From positions 1 to 64,000 of the forward strand of contig CAYGBK010000060.1 in the NCBI GenBank assembly GCA_964348095.1: a stretch of 64,000 nucleotides of DNA, written 5' to 3'. The notes under the pieces are model-generated. The model did not search any database. It was not told the origin of the DNA and saw only the letters and a list, made by a program, of their open reading frames with translations. The translations under genes were made by a program, and so were the position numbers. Position 1 is the first letter of the stretch, and every line of letters starts with the position of its first letter. Positions 18,812 to 26,341 of this stretch are shown here, piece after piece. Source of the DNA: WVXP01 sp964348095. GTDB taxonomy: Bacteria; Desulfobacterota; BSN033; WVXP01.

Positions 18812-19544
18812 CAACGGCAACTCCTGGTGGTGTTCGGTTGTTGGCGTAGGCGTCATGGTAGCTCATGGCTATTGATTTGCTGTTGATAAGATGTGTTCTA
18901 ACAGCATCTATTGCCATATCAACGTTTGATTCTGACAAGGCTTTGACGATCAACCTGTGCTCCCGCAATACCTCGATGACTCTTCCTTTCTTTGAAAGAG
19001 CACCCCTGAATGTCATGGCAAAATAATCTCTTATACTGTTATAGGTTTGAATCATAAACTTGTTGCCACTCGCTTCAATAAGGGAAAGGTGAAATTTCCT
19101 GTCAATCTCCAAGAAAATGCTCTCATCATAATTGCCTCTCACGCATTTTTCCTGTTCTGCAAGAATATGTTCAATCCTTTCGATTTGATCGGTGGAGAGA
19201 CAACCCCCAATTTTGGCAACCGCTGCATCTTCAATAAGCCACCTCAACTCAGTCAGGTCTTCGAGATCTTTCTTGGTAAAATACTTGACAGAGATCCCCC
19301 TCCCAGGATTGAAGCAGACCAGATTCTCAGCTTCAAGCTTCAACAAGGCCTCTCTCACTGGGGTTCGTGAAATTCCCAGTTCCCTGGCCAACTCCAGCTC
19401 GCCGTATTTCTTTCCAGGAATCAGCCTTCCGGCGAGGATCCCGGCCTTGAGGCTCTCATAGGCCATTTCTTGCAGCGACTTGGACCGTGGCAGCGGGTTG
19501 AGACCCAATGATTGAACCGTTCCCTTATTCATATCTGTGAACAT
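18774..19544 (-). CDS. GntR-family transcriptional regulator with FCD domain
   Basis: A 256-aa regulator. The winged helix-turn-helix spans about residues 25-90 (GRLIPGKKYGELELARELGISRTPVREALLKLE), followed by an all-helical FCD ligand-binding domain (LTELRWLIEDAAV, FHLSLIEASGN, EHRLIVKAL). FCD regulators usually repress catabolic genes and release DNA on binding a carboxylate metal-ligand. The start is uncertain: ATG 19544 or ATG 19532; the long upstream extension to 19670 is unlikely because it would run through the palindrome and promoter. No clear ribosome site is seen. As the first gene of the catabolic block it is well placed to control it and itself. Confidence 0.88.
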   Translation of the reverse strand: MFTDMNKGTVQSLGLNPLPRSKSLQEMAYESLKAGILAGRLIPGKKYGELELARELGISRTPVREALLKLEAENLVCFNPGRGISVKYFTKKDLEDLTELRWLIEDAAVAKIGGCLSTDQIERIEHILAEQEKCVRGNYDESIFLEIDRKFHLSLIEASGNKFMIQTYNSIRDYFAMTFRGALSKKGRVIEVLREHRLIVKALSESNVDMAIDAVRTHLINSKSIAMSYHDAYANNRTPPGVAVDESIEFDSENQR

Positions 19545-19550
19545 GGAAAA

Positions 19551-19573
19551 ATTTGGTATTCCGTATACCAAAT
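19551..19573. promoter_or_regulatory. Palindromic operator candidate for the GntR/FCD regulator
   Basis: Perfect dyad: arms ATTTGGTAT and ATACCAAAT with spacer TCCGT. The core TGGTAT-N5-ATACCA fits the TGGT/ACCA half-sites common for FCD-type GntR proteins. It ends seven bases before ATG 19544 and overlaps the likely -10 region, so binding would block transcription of the regulator and the genes behind it. Confidence 0.65.
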
Positions 19574-19597
19574 AATATATCCAGAATGCTTTGTCAA
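19569..19597 (-). promoter_or_regulatory. Candidate sigma-70 promoter of the catabolic block
   Basis: On the minus strand a perfect -35 TTGACA (19592-19597) is followed after 17 bases by TATTTG (19569-19574), a weak -10 that overlaps the operator; TATATT at 19574-19579 is an alternative with a short spacer. The position is right for the regulator gene. Confidence 0.4.
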
Positions 19598-20044
19598 CAA
19601 AAAAAATCCATCGACCACAGAGCAGAATATCTATTAAAATCAAATGGTTACGACAAAACGGCAACACCATATCTCCTCGTCACCCCTCTGAAATACGATT
19701 CTGACCGTTACTGGCAGGAGGGGGTGAACGGGTATCAGGAGAGTTTACGGCGACCATTCAGGGGTCCAATCAGGGAACAGCGGCGAGTGGTCAGAAGGGA
19801 GCATACACACCGGGGTTCAGAAACCGACCAAAACCGCTAGAAAAATCAAAGAGGCGTCAGTCGGCGGATGGCTGGGTGACTTTGGATATCTCACAGATCT
19901 AGGATATACTGATAAAGCCGAGGTGATATGGTCGTGAGAAAGATTCAGTCGGGACCTGTTCGGGACCTTTTCCCAGCTCTGACGAGTCACCTGTGACTCT
20001 TCACTCTGGCGATGATCACAAGGAGAAGTGAGGATTTGTCAAAA
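19598..20044. other. Gene-free intergenic region between divergent units
   Basis: This stretch holds no convincing gene. A possible plus-strand promoter (TTGGAT at 19882, TATACT at 19905, 17-base spacer) precedes the LolA-like gene. A short perfect palindrome, GAGTCAC-CT-GTGACTC, lies at 19984-19999. No other structure was recognised. Confidence 0.5.
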
Positions 20045-20722
20045 ATGCGTTTTAGAGTTCAAATCCTTATCCTTTTTACCGTCTTCCTCCCTTCGCAAGC
20101 CCCTCCCTTTTCGACGCCAAATGTCGAAACACTAATAGACAAGATGGGGGCAGCCTTTCAGCGGGTAATGGACTACCAGGCACAAGTGGAGAGCACGGTC
20201 CAGAGAGAGGATGGTTCTCTTAAGACGAAAAGGGTATTGTACACCTTCAAGAAGCCCCACCGTATTCGTCTCGATTTTGAGTCACCCAATCGAGGCATGG
20301 TATTGATCTATCCTGACAAGAACGGAAAAGCGGTAATTCGTCCGCCAGGGTGGGCCCGTATCTTTACGTTTCGTTTTGCCCCGGACAACTTCCTTTTGCA
20401 GGCCTCTCTCGGACAACGAATAGATCAGACAGACTTGGGGCTCCTCATAAGAAACATCGCCCACAGCCTCAGAGACGGGCGCCGAGGTGAGGTGGAGGTG
20501 AAGGAGGGTAACGAGTATGTTTGGATCACCGTTATTGCTGATGACCATTTCCGAGAAAATGTTGTGACCCGATACGGGTTTACCATCGATACGAAACTGT
20601 GGCTTCCCATAGAGGTCGGAGAATCACTGCCAGATGGAAAACTGGAGCGAAAGGTGTTTTTCCGAAATCTCAGGGTTAATATTGGCGTGCCAGACAGTTT
20701 CTTCGAGCCAGATGGAGGATAA
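20045..20722 (+). CDS. LolA-like outer-membrane carrier-type lipoprotein-sorting protein
   Basis: A 225-aa exported protein. The N-terminus RFRVQILILFTVFLPSQA is a signal peptide; the mature part (MGAAFQRVMDYQAQVESTVQ, KPHRIRLDFESPNRGMVLIYPD) resembles the LolA/LolB-like half-barrel domains, which bind lipid or lipoprotein acyl chains. ATG 20045 gives a clean signal peptide and has GAGG ahead; ATG 20012 is an alternative. It lies ten bases before a membrane-protein gene, so they may act together in the envelope. The family call is from pattern only. Confidence 0.6.
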   Translation: MRFRVQILILFTVFLPSQAPPFSTPNVETLIDKMGAAFQRVMDYQAQVESTVQREDGSLKTKRVLYTFKKPHRIRLDFESPNRGMVLIYPDKNGKAVIRPPGWARIFTFRFAPDNFLLQASLGQRIDQTDLGLLIRNIAHSLRDGRRGEVEVKEGNEYVWITVIADDHFRENVVTRYGFTIDTKLWLPIEVGESLPDGKLERKVFFRNLRVNIGVPDSFFEPDGG

Positions 20723-20731
20723 AGGCTGGGG

Positions 20732-21475
20732 ATGACAGAATCGTCAGGCAGCTATCGAGCCGACAGAGGGTCTGAGTGGTTCGTCCCACGATTTGGCCCG
20801 CTGAAGTTTAGATTCATCGTGGGCCTTCTTTTTCTCCCATACACCGGGATGGTCCTTGCCTTCACGGTGATCGGCTCTATGATCGCCGAACACATCTACT
20901 GGGACAGGGTCGGCGCCATTATCATCATCTATTTTTTTGGATTGGGCATCGCAGCACACGCCCTTGACGCCCTGGGAAGTAAGCAGGCCAAACCATGGGG
21001 TGAAGCTTTTACCCGGAAAACCCTATGGGTCATGGCAGCTTTTGCTCTTGGGGCAGGGTATCTGATTGCGATCTACTATATGGTCCGCTATGTCCCCTTG
21101 CTGTGGGTTATTGCCATACTTGAAGGATTCTTTGTCTTTGCCTACAACCTCGAATGGTTTGAGGGGAGGTTTCACACGGATGGGTGGTTTGCATTCTCCT
21201 GGGGGGCTCTCCCAGTGCTTGCAGGGTATGTTATCCAAACGAACAGGATTTCAATAGCTGCGCTCTTTTTGGCTGGTTCAATGGCCCTGCTGAGCACCAT
21301 CGAAATAAAGGCGTCCCGCCCGTACAAGGACCTTAAACGGAGGCCGGCTTCTCGGCAAAGCATTGCGAGGAAAGAAGAAATCAAACGGTACGAAACCATC
21401 CTTAAGAGTGTCAGTCTGGGGGCTATCTTCCTTGGGATCGGAATGGTTATCTGGCGGTTGGCAGATCGATTTTGA
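20732..21475 (+). CDS. Polytopic membrane protein, possibly UbiA-like
   Basis: A 247-aa protein with about seven hydrophobic helices. The segments IAAHALDALGSKQAK and YNLEWFEGRFHTD fall where UbiA prenyltransferases have their Asp-rich motifs, but the full NDxxD pattern is missing, so a catalytic UbiA role is doubtful. The C-terminal tail is basic before a last helix. It begins ten bases after the LolA-like gene and is probably in the same transcript. Function unknown. Confidence 0.6.
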   Translation: MTESSGSYRADRGSEWFVPRFGPLKFRFIVGLLFLPYTGMVLAFTVIGSMIAEHIYWDRVGAIIIIYFFGLGIAAHALDALGSKQAKPWGEAFTRKTLWVMAAFALGAGYLIAIYYMVRYVPLLWVIAILEGFFVFAYNLEWFEGRFHTDGWFAFSWGALPVLAGYVIQTNRISIAALFLAGSMALLSTIEIKASRPYKDLKRRPASRQSIARKEEIKRYETILKSVSLGAIFLGIGMVIWRLADRF

Positions 21476-21518
21476 TCCGTATTTTAGGCCCCAAAAGAGG
21501 AGGCGTGAACAGGTCGGA

Positions 21519-22208
21519 TTACTTTCTTCCAGTCACGATCGCCGACGTTCCAAAGGTCAGAGAATCCATCGTAATATCAGAAAAACCGGTGTGCTCCAGT
21601 AACGCGACAAGCTCGGTCACCCATCTCGTTTTTCGAATCAATTCCGGCAATTCCTTGTAGATCGTTCTCCACTCTGGATATATCCGAGTTCCCACGGTCT
21701 GGAGAAGCTTAAAGTACAGCTCCCAAATCAAGGCTAAGAATCGATAGGACGGGTAGGTAAACTCGTGCATGAGAAGAACGCCCCTGTCCCGGAGCATCTC
21801 CTTCGTGTTCCGGGTCAGGACTGTCAGATCGGCATATTTTGCGAGGTAGGATGACGTCACGCAATCGAACGGCCCCTCCAAAAGGACATCCTCTGCCCGA
21901 CTCAAGATGAACTCCACGTTAGCGATTCCCATCGCCTGGGCCCTATTTTTGGCAATGGTGAGGTATTCGTCGCGAAGCTCAACTCCGATGACCTCACAGT
22001 CTGGAAATTTTCGGGCAATCCTGAAAGTGAGGATGCCGGTACCACAGGCGTGGTCGAGGATCCGAGTTGGTCCTTCTGGAATTTTCTTCAGGATGCTCCT
22101 TTTCCACAGACGGTCGAATCCAAAGGTGCATAGATTGGAGATAAAGTCGTAAGTCGGACCAGTGCCAGAAAAGAATCTATTGACAAGTTCTATTCTCGGA
22201 TCGGTCAT
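21519..22208 (-). CDS. Class I SAM-dependent methyltransferase
   Basis: A 229-aa methyltransferase. Motif I is ILDHACGTGILTFRIARKFP with the acidic end of strand 2 at VIGVELRDEYL, and motif IV-like FDCVTSSYLAKY. The N-terminus NRFFSGTGPTYDFISNLCTFGFDRLWK resembles UbiE/MenG-type proteins. ATG 22208 has GGAGG seven bases ahead. It follows the PIG-L deacetylase gene by 31 bases on the same strand, hinting at joint modification of a small molecule or glycan (inference). Confidence 0.8.
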   Translation of the reverse strand: MTDPRIELVNRFFSGTGPTYDFISNLCTFGFDRLWKRSILKKIPEGPTRILDHACGTGILTFRIARKFPDCEVIGVELRDEYLTIAKNRAQAMGIANVEFILSRAEDVLLEGPFDCVTSSYLAKYADLTVLTRNTKEMLRDRGVLLMHEFTYPSYRFLALIWELYFKLLQTVGTRIYPEWRTIYKELPELIRKTRWVTELVALLEHTGFSDITMDSLTFGTSAIVTGRK

Positions 22209-22239
22209 GTCCAGCCTCCACATGGAAAACCGACCGGCC

Positions 22240-22959
22240 CTAATGGGGAATCTCCAGATAGCGAAAGGCCTCTGCATAGCTCATTCCTCTCTCTTGTCCC
22301 ACCTCGCTAAAGCGCTCCCTGACCCATGCCTCCAGCCCCTCAAATTCGGCCATCTGGCTCCTATGGCATCGGAGGGCCTCTATTTTGGCCTCTATCGTCT
22401 CGCTAATATCAACCCAGGTATTCGGGCGGTCTGTTCCAAAAAAGAATATCCTGTCAACCGCGTGGGGCGTGAGCCCTTCATCGAGTTGCTCTGGGAAAAA
22501 ATTCCGATTTCTTGACGCGGGATAAATTGCGTCAAAAGCCGCCAGAGCGGTCTCCCTGTGGTCAGAATGGCTCACGTACGGATTCTCAAATCGGGTGTTG
22601 GCCGGATCCATGCTCAGAATGATGTCCGGCCGGTAAGTCCGGATCATGTGAACCAGAATTCCCCTGAACTCCGGAGTATTCGAAAGTTCCCCGTCTTTGA
22701 ACCGAAGGAACTTAACCTCCCTGACACCCACGACTTCAGCTGCCTTCCGCTGCTCCTCCTCGCGGACACGTGCCAAAATCTCGGGCTTCATGTGGGGGTC
22801 ATCCGTCCCTTTATCGCCGCTTGTGCAGATCACATAGGCAACCTCAATACCCTTGCGAGTCAGTTTGGCTATGGTCCCGTTGCACCCAAAGTCGACATCA
22901 TCTGGATGAGGACTGATCAATAGAACTTTTTCTGAACCAGTTAGCCCGTCATCGATCAT
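22240..22959 (-). CDS. PIG-L family N-deacetylase
   Basis: A 239-aa zinc-dependent deacetylase of the LmbE/PIG-L family. The signature SPHPDDVDFGC (His18, Asp20-Asp21) is at the N-terminus, with a further ligand His in YVSHSDHRETAL and the family block DIILSMDP. Members remove acetyl groups from N-acetylglucosamine conjugates in, for example, mycothiol or bacillithiol synthesis. ATG 22959 is chosen because AAGGAGA lies ten bases ahead, against an upstream in-frame start at 22986. The substrate is not deducible. Confidence 0.88.
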   Translation of the reverse strand: MIDDGLTGSEKVLLISPHPDDVDFGCNGTIAKLTRKGIEVAYVICTSGDKGTDDPHMKPEILARVREEEQRKAAEVVGVREVKFLRFKDGELSNTPEFRGILVHMIRTYRPDIILSMDPANTRFENPYVSHSDHRETALAAFDAIYPASRNRNFFPEQLDEGLTPHAVDRIFFFGTDRPNTWVDISETIEAKIEALRCHRSQMAEFEGLEAWVRERFSEVGQERGMSYAEAFRYLEIPH

Positions 22960-23238
22960 CGTGCTATTCTCCTTCCACTTACCCAAAACTCCGCAAGCTT
23001 CGAGACTGGCTCAGGCGGAGTTTTTGGCCTCTCCATAAGAATCTCGCCTAGCTTATGGTTCGTGAGATCATCTCTATTCTACACAGGCGAGGGAGAAATG
23101 AGCAACTCGCATGGTGGTTATTCTGGATCTATTCTGGCTACTGAGCGCTGACTCTGGCCTCCTGACGACCGTCTTTCCTCCCCACTTGACCCGCCTCTAG
23201 ATAAATGATTTGTATAGGGGACCCGGAGAGACCGCGAG

Positions 23239-24432
23239 ATGACGAGTGAAGAAAGAAAAATTATTGGGGTCACGACGGCTGCTCATGGCCTGAACCACGG
23301 GTTTATCTTGATTTTTGCAGCTGTTCTTCCCATTCTTCAGAGTGAATTCGCGACAGATTTTTTCCATTTGGGATTGATCGGCAACATCTGTTTTCTGGCC
23401 TACGGGCTTGGATCGCTACCAACCGGTATCCTGGCAGATAGGATGGGCACCAAGAGATTGATCAGCATCTATCTATTCGGGGCCGCTGCCTCTTCCTTTC
23501 TGGTGGCCCTGTCCGGCTCTCTGCTGGCTCTCGGCCTATTCATTGGCCTGGTGGGCCTCTTCTGCAGTACCTATCATCCTGCCAGCAACGCGCTGATTTC
23601 CAAAGGAATTCGGAAGCAAGGCCGAGGCTTTGGAATCCACGGTATATCCGGGAGTCTGGGGGTGGCGCTCACACCTGTTGTGGCTGGTTTTCTTGCATCA
23701 ACCCTTGGCTGGAAATCTACCTATGCAGTTTTTGGTATAGTCGGGATCGTAGTGGGGATTGCGTCTCTCACGTTGCCCGAGCCCCACCAAACGGATTCGG
23801 GGGATGAGTCGACGGCTCGTCAAGTCGGGGAGAAAAAGACCACCCAGCTTCTCCCGCTGATCGTCATTTTTGCGTCATCGGCGGCGATTGGCCTCTGCTA
23901 CAGGGGGGTACTCACTTTTCTTCCCACCTATATGGCTCAGAAAGTGGAAATCGACTTCCTTCCTATCGGAAGCGTGGCGCTCGGAGGGATGATGTCGACC
24001 GTCGCCCTTCTCTTTGGAACCATCGGCCAGTATATGGGCGGAACCTTTTGCGATCGCTATCGCCCAGAGAGAGTCTATTTCGGTGCCCATCTTCTGGGGG
24101 CCCCGTTCCTTTTCATCGTGGGCCTTTCAACCAATCTTCTTGTCGTTCTCGCCGCGTTGGTCTTTGCCTTTTTCCACTTTTCAACACAGCCCACCCAGAA
24201 CCACCTCTTGGCCCGATATACAAGTTCGCGATTCCGGGGGACTGGCTATGGCATCCATTACTTCTTGAACTTTGGCCTCGGTTCCTTTGCATCCTCTATG
24301 TCAGGATATGTGGCCGATTCACTGGGCCTCGAGTGGGTTTTCCACTCCATGGGTTTTGTGTTTCTCCTCTCCGGGATTCTTGCCCTTTTTCTGATTCTTC
24401 TCTCCCGGGAAAACCCTCCCTGGACGGTTTAG
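23239..24432 (+). CDS. MFS transporter
   Basis: A 397-aa major facilitator with 12 predicted helices. The loop 2-3 motif LPTGILADRMGTKR matches MFS motif A. The N-terminal half contains STYHPASNALISKGIRKQGRGFGIHGISGSLG, which resembles fosmidomycin-resistance-like or general efflux carriers. A hydrophilic central loop (about residues 185-205) separates the halves. It stands alone, convergent with the amidohydrolase gene 16 bases away. The substrate is unknown. Confidence 0.87.
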   Translation: MTSEERKIIGVTTAAHGLNHGFILIFAAVLPILQSEFATDFFHLGLIGNICFLAYGLGSLPTGILADRMGTKRLISIYLFGAAASSFLVALSGSLLALGLFIGLVGLFCSTYHPASNALISKGIRKQGRGFGIHGISGSLGVALTPVVAGFLASTLGWKSTYAVFGIVGIVVGIASLTLPEPHQTDSGDESTARQVGEKKTTQLLPLIVIFASSAAIGLCYRGVLTFLPTYMAQKVEIDFLPIGSVALGGMMSTVALLFGTIGQYMGGTFCDRYRPERVYFGAHLLGAPFLFIVGLSTNLLVVLAALVFAFFHFSTQPTQNHLLARYTSSRFRGTGYGIHYFLNFGLGSFASSMSGYVADSLGLEWVFHSMGFVFLLSGILALFLILLSRENPPWTV

Positions 24433-24448
24433 TCATAGTTGTCCGCTA

Positions 24449-25192
24449 TCATCGGTCAGCTGTCGAAAGTCCGAGGAGCTTTGCCGCATTATCATAAAAG
24501 ACCCTTTTCTGGTTTGCTTCGTCGAGCCCTGAAACTCTTACTCTTTGCATTTCCACTGAATGATGGTGAAATGGCGCATCCGATCCATACATGACTCTGT
24601 CCGGACCGACCTGCTCCACCGCCTCCCGGATCTTTGTATGCATGGGCATCCCTGAGGTTTCAAGGTAGAGGTTGGGATATTTTTTGGCCGTCACAATCGT
24701 TCCATGAATGTAGCATCCATGGCCGTGTCCCATATGGCCCATGATGATCGGGACATCGGGGAAGACTTCTGCAACCTCTCCGATCTGCCACGGCAGAGAG
24801 AAGGGAGGGTGCCCTGTATGAAAAAGAACCGGAACCGAGAGCTGTCTTGCCAACTCCATAATAGGCAGAACCATTTCATCGCTCGGAATAAAGGCGTGAA
24901 TCAGAGGGTGGAGTTTTATCCCCTTGAACCCCCACTCGTTGACCGCCCGTTTGATCTCATCGAGAGCCTGGTCACCCTCGTTGGGATTGACCCAGACGAA
25001 ACCGATAAGCCGATCTGGAAACCGCTCGACAGCCTTTCGCACGATATCGTTGGGAATCATGAAGACAACGGTTTTCACGATATTGAAACTATCCATGTCT
25101 GCGATCATCTCTTCGGCCGTCAGCCGCACGTTGGCCCATCCGCCGAATTCCCCCAGGTGAGCATGAGCATCGATGACTTTCATCTCTTCCAT
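24449..25192 (-). CDS. Amidohydrolase-2-like TIM-barrel metal hydrolase
   Basis: A 247-aa protein of the amidohydrolase 2 class. Metal-site marks are DAHAHLG (His10, His12), GIKLHPLIH, LFHTGHP, IMGHMGHGHG and MYGSDAPFH with the catalytic Asp. Members include decarboxylases and hydrolases of ring carboxylates. GGGAGG precedes ATG 25192. It follows the ECF importer genes on the same strand after a 270-base gap, so co-transcription is possible but not certain. Confidence 0.85.
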   Translation of the reverse strand: MEEMKVIDAHAHLGEFGGWANVRLTAEEMIADMDSFNIVKTVVFMIPNDIVRKAVERFPDRLIGFVWVNPNEGDQALDEIKRAVNEWGFKGIKLHPLIHAFIPSDEMVLPIMELARQLSVPVLFHTGHPPFSLPWQIGEVAEVFPDVPIIMGHMGHGHGCYIHGTIVTAKKYPNLYLETSGMPMHTKIREAVEQVGPDRVMYGSDAPFHHHSVEMQRVRVSGLDEANQKRVFYDNAAKLLGLSTADR

Positions 25193-25462
25193 CTTATGCC
25201 TCCCTCATGGCGTCGCTTCCGATAAACCGTAGGACGTCACTCCCATTACAAATCACGATTCTTCATTTGCCCCCCGGCCACTTCATGGCCCGTCCGTCCC
25301 GTGCTGTCCACAGGTAAAAACCCCCAATGAACCAAGATAGGCGGAAAAGATCTGCCCGACCTGACTGAGATTCTCTTGATTTGCAACCGCCGTGACAACT
25401 GACATCCCAGGAAAAGACGTGTGAGTCGTCAAAAGCAATCTTTCGCGAAACCCTCCGCAGTT

Positions 25463-26341
25463 CTAGAATCGAACAAAAAGTCCCATTGCGCCGAACAGAT
25501 TGACGACCACCCCTGCACCCAGAATTCCCGTGTTCAGAACCAGAAAATACCAATCCTGATCTCGCATTCTCCTCTCCACCAGAGTCGTCCGTTCCTCCCG
25601 AGCGCCAAAGGCTCGTGAGTTCATCGAATCGGCGATGTTACCTGCCCTAACATAGGCGCAATTGATGGCTGGGAGCAGGAGCGCCGCACTCGCCTTTAGT
25701 CTTGTCAGAGGCCCCCCTTTGTCCAGACGGTGGCCCCGAGCTTTCTGTGCATCGGCGATGGTAGTCAGGTCGTAGAAAAGGACAGGGATATAGTTTACGG
25801 CAAGACCACATGTGAAGGCCAGTTTGTGGGGAACTTTCAGCAGGGTCATCCCTTCAATCAGTTCCGTCACTTCGATGAGCAAGACAAACAGAGATGCCAC
25901 CCCACTGAGAGTGAGAAGAACGATGCCCCTGGTAACTCCCATATAAAGACTCTCCCTGGTGATAACCACAAGGGAAGGAGTAAATCGATTGGGGAACAGG
26001 TAGTTCCACGGATATTTGAAGGGAAGCTGAACGATAACTCTTTGATCCAAACTTTTCACAAGGGGCAGCAAAAAGATATTGAAAAATACGACAACCACAA
26101 AGAGGGGCAGCACAATTCTGATCATCGCGAGATGTTTTTCTGTCACCCTAGCCAATAAGCCAAGGACAAAGATGTAGAGAAAAAGTACGAGCAAGGCGAA
26201 CAAGTTGTCAAGGATGATAAAACCCGTGGCGAACATGAGACCGAACCAGATAATCTTGACCCGTGGATCCAAATGGTGGAGCCAACTGTGCCCCCTTTTG
26301 CCAAGAATCTCTCGAATCACTCTATCATTGGGCAAAAACAT
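25463..26341 (-). CDS. ecfT: ECF transporter transmembrane subunit EcfT
   Basis: A 292-aa CbiQ/EcfT-family protein with about five to six helices. It opens HLDPRVKIIWFGLMFATGFII, the typical EcfT start, and carries the coupling-helix Ala-Arg-Gly motifs (ADAQKARGHRLDKG and MNSRAFGAREERT) that contact the ATPases. ATG 26341 overlaps the end of the ATPase gene by 17 bases, with an upstream TTG as a less likely start. It forms the energy-coupling module with the fused ATPase. Confidence 0.9.
   Translation of the reverse strand: MFLPNDRVIREILGKRGHSWLHHLDPRVKIIWFGLMFATGFIILDNLFALLVLFLYIFVLGLLARVTEKHLAMIRIVLPLFVVVVFFNIFLLPLVKSLDQRVIVQLPFKYPWNYLFPNRFTPSLVVITRESLYMGVTRGIVLLTLSGVASLFVLLIEVTELIEGMTLLKVPHKLAFTCGLAVNYIPVLFYDLTTIADAQKARGHRLDKGGPLTRLKASAALLLPAINCAYVRAGNIADSMNSRAFGAREERTTLVERRMRDQDWYFLVLNTGILGAGVVVNLFGAMGLFVRF

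Noticed and set aside
23128..23170. Fourth junction copy of the GTCAGAA-type repeat
   Set aside because: Only loosely similar, at a divergent rather than convergent junction; too degenerate to annotate as a copy.
25263..25553. 96-codon minus-strand frame between the EcfT and amidohydrolase genes
   Set aside because: It overlaps the EcfT 3' end in another frame, lacks a ribosome site and has an unusual Ser/Arg/Trp-rich composition.
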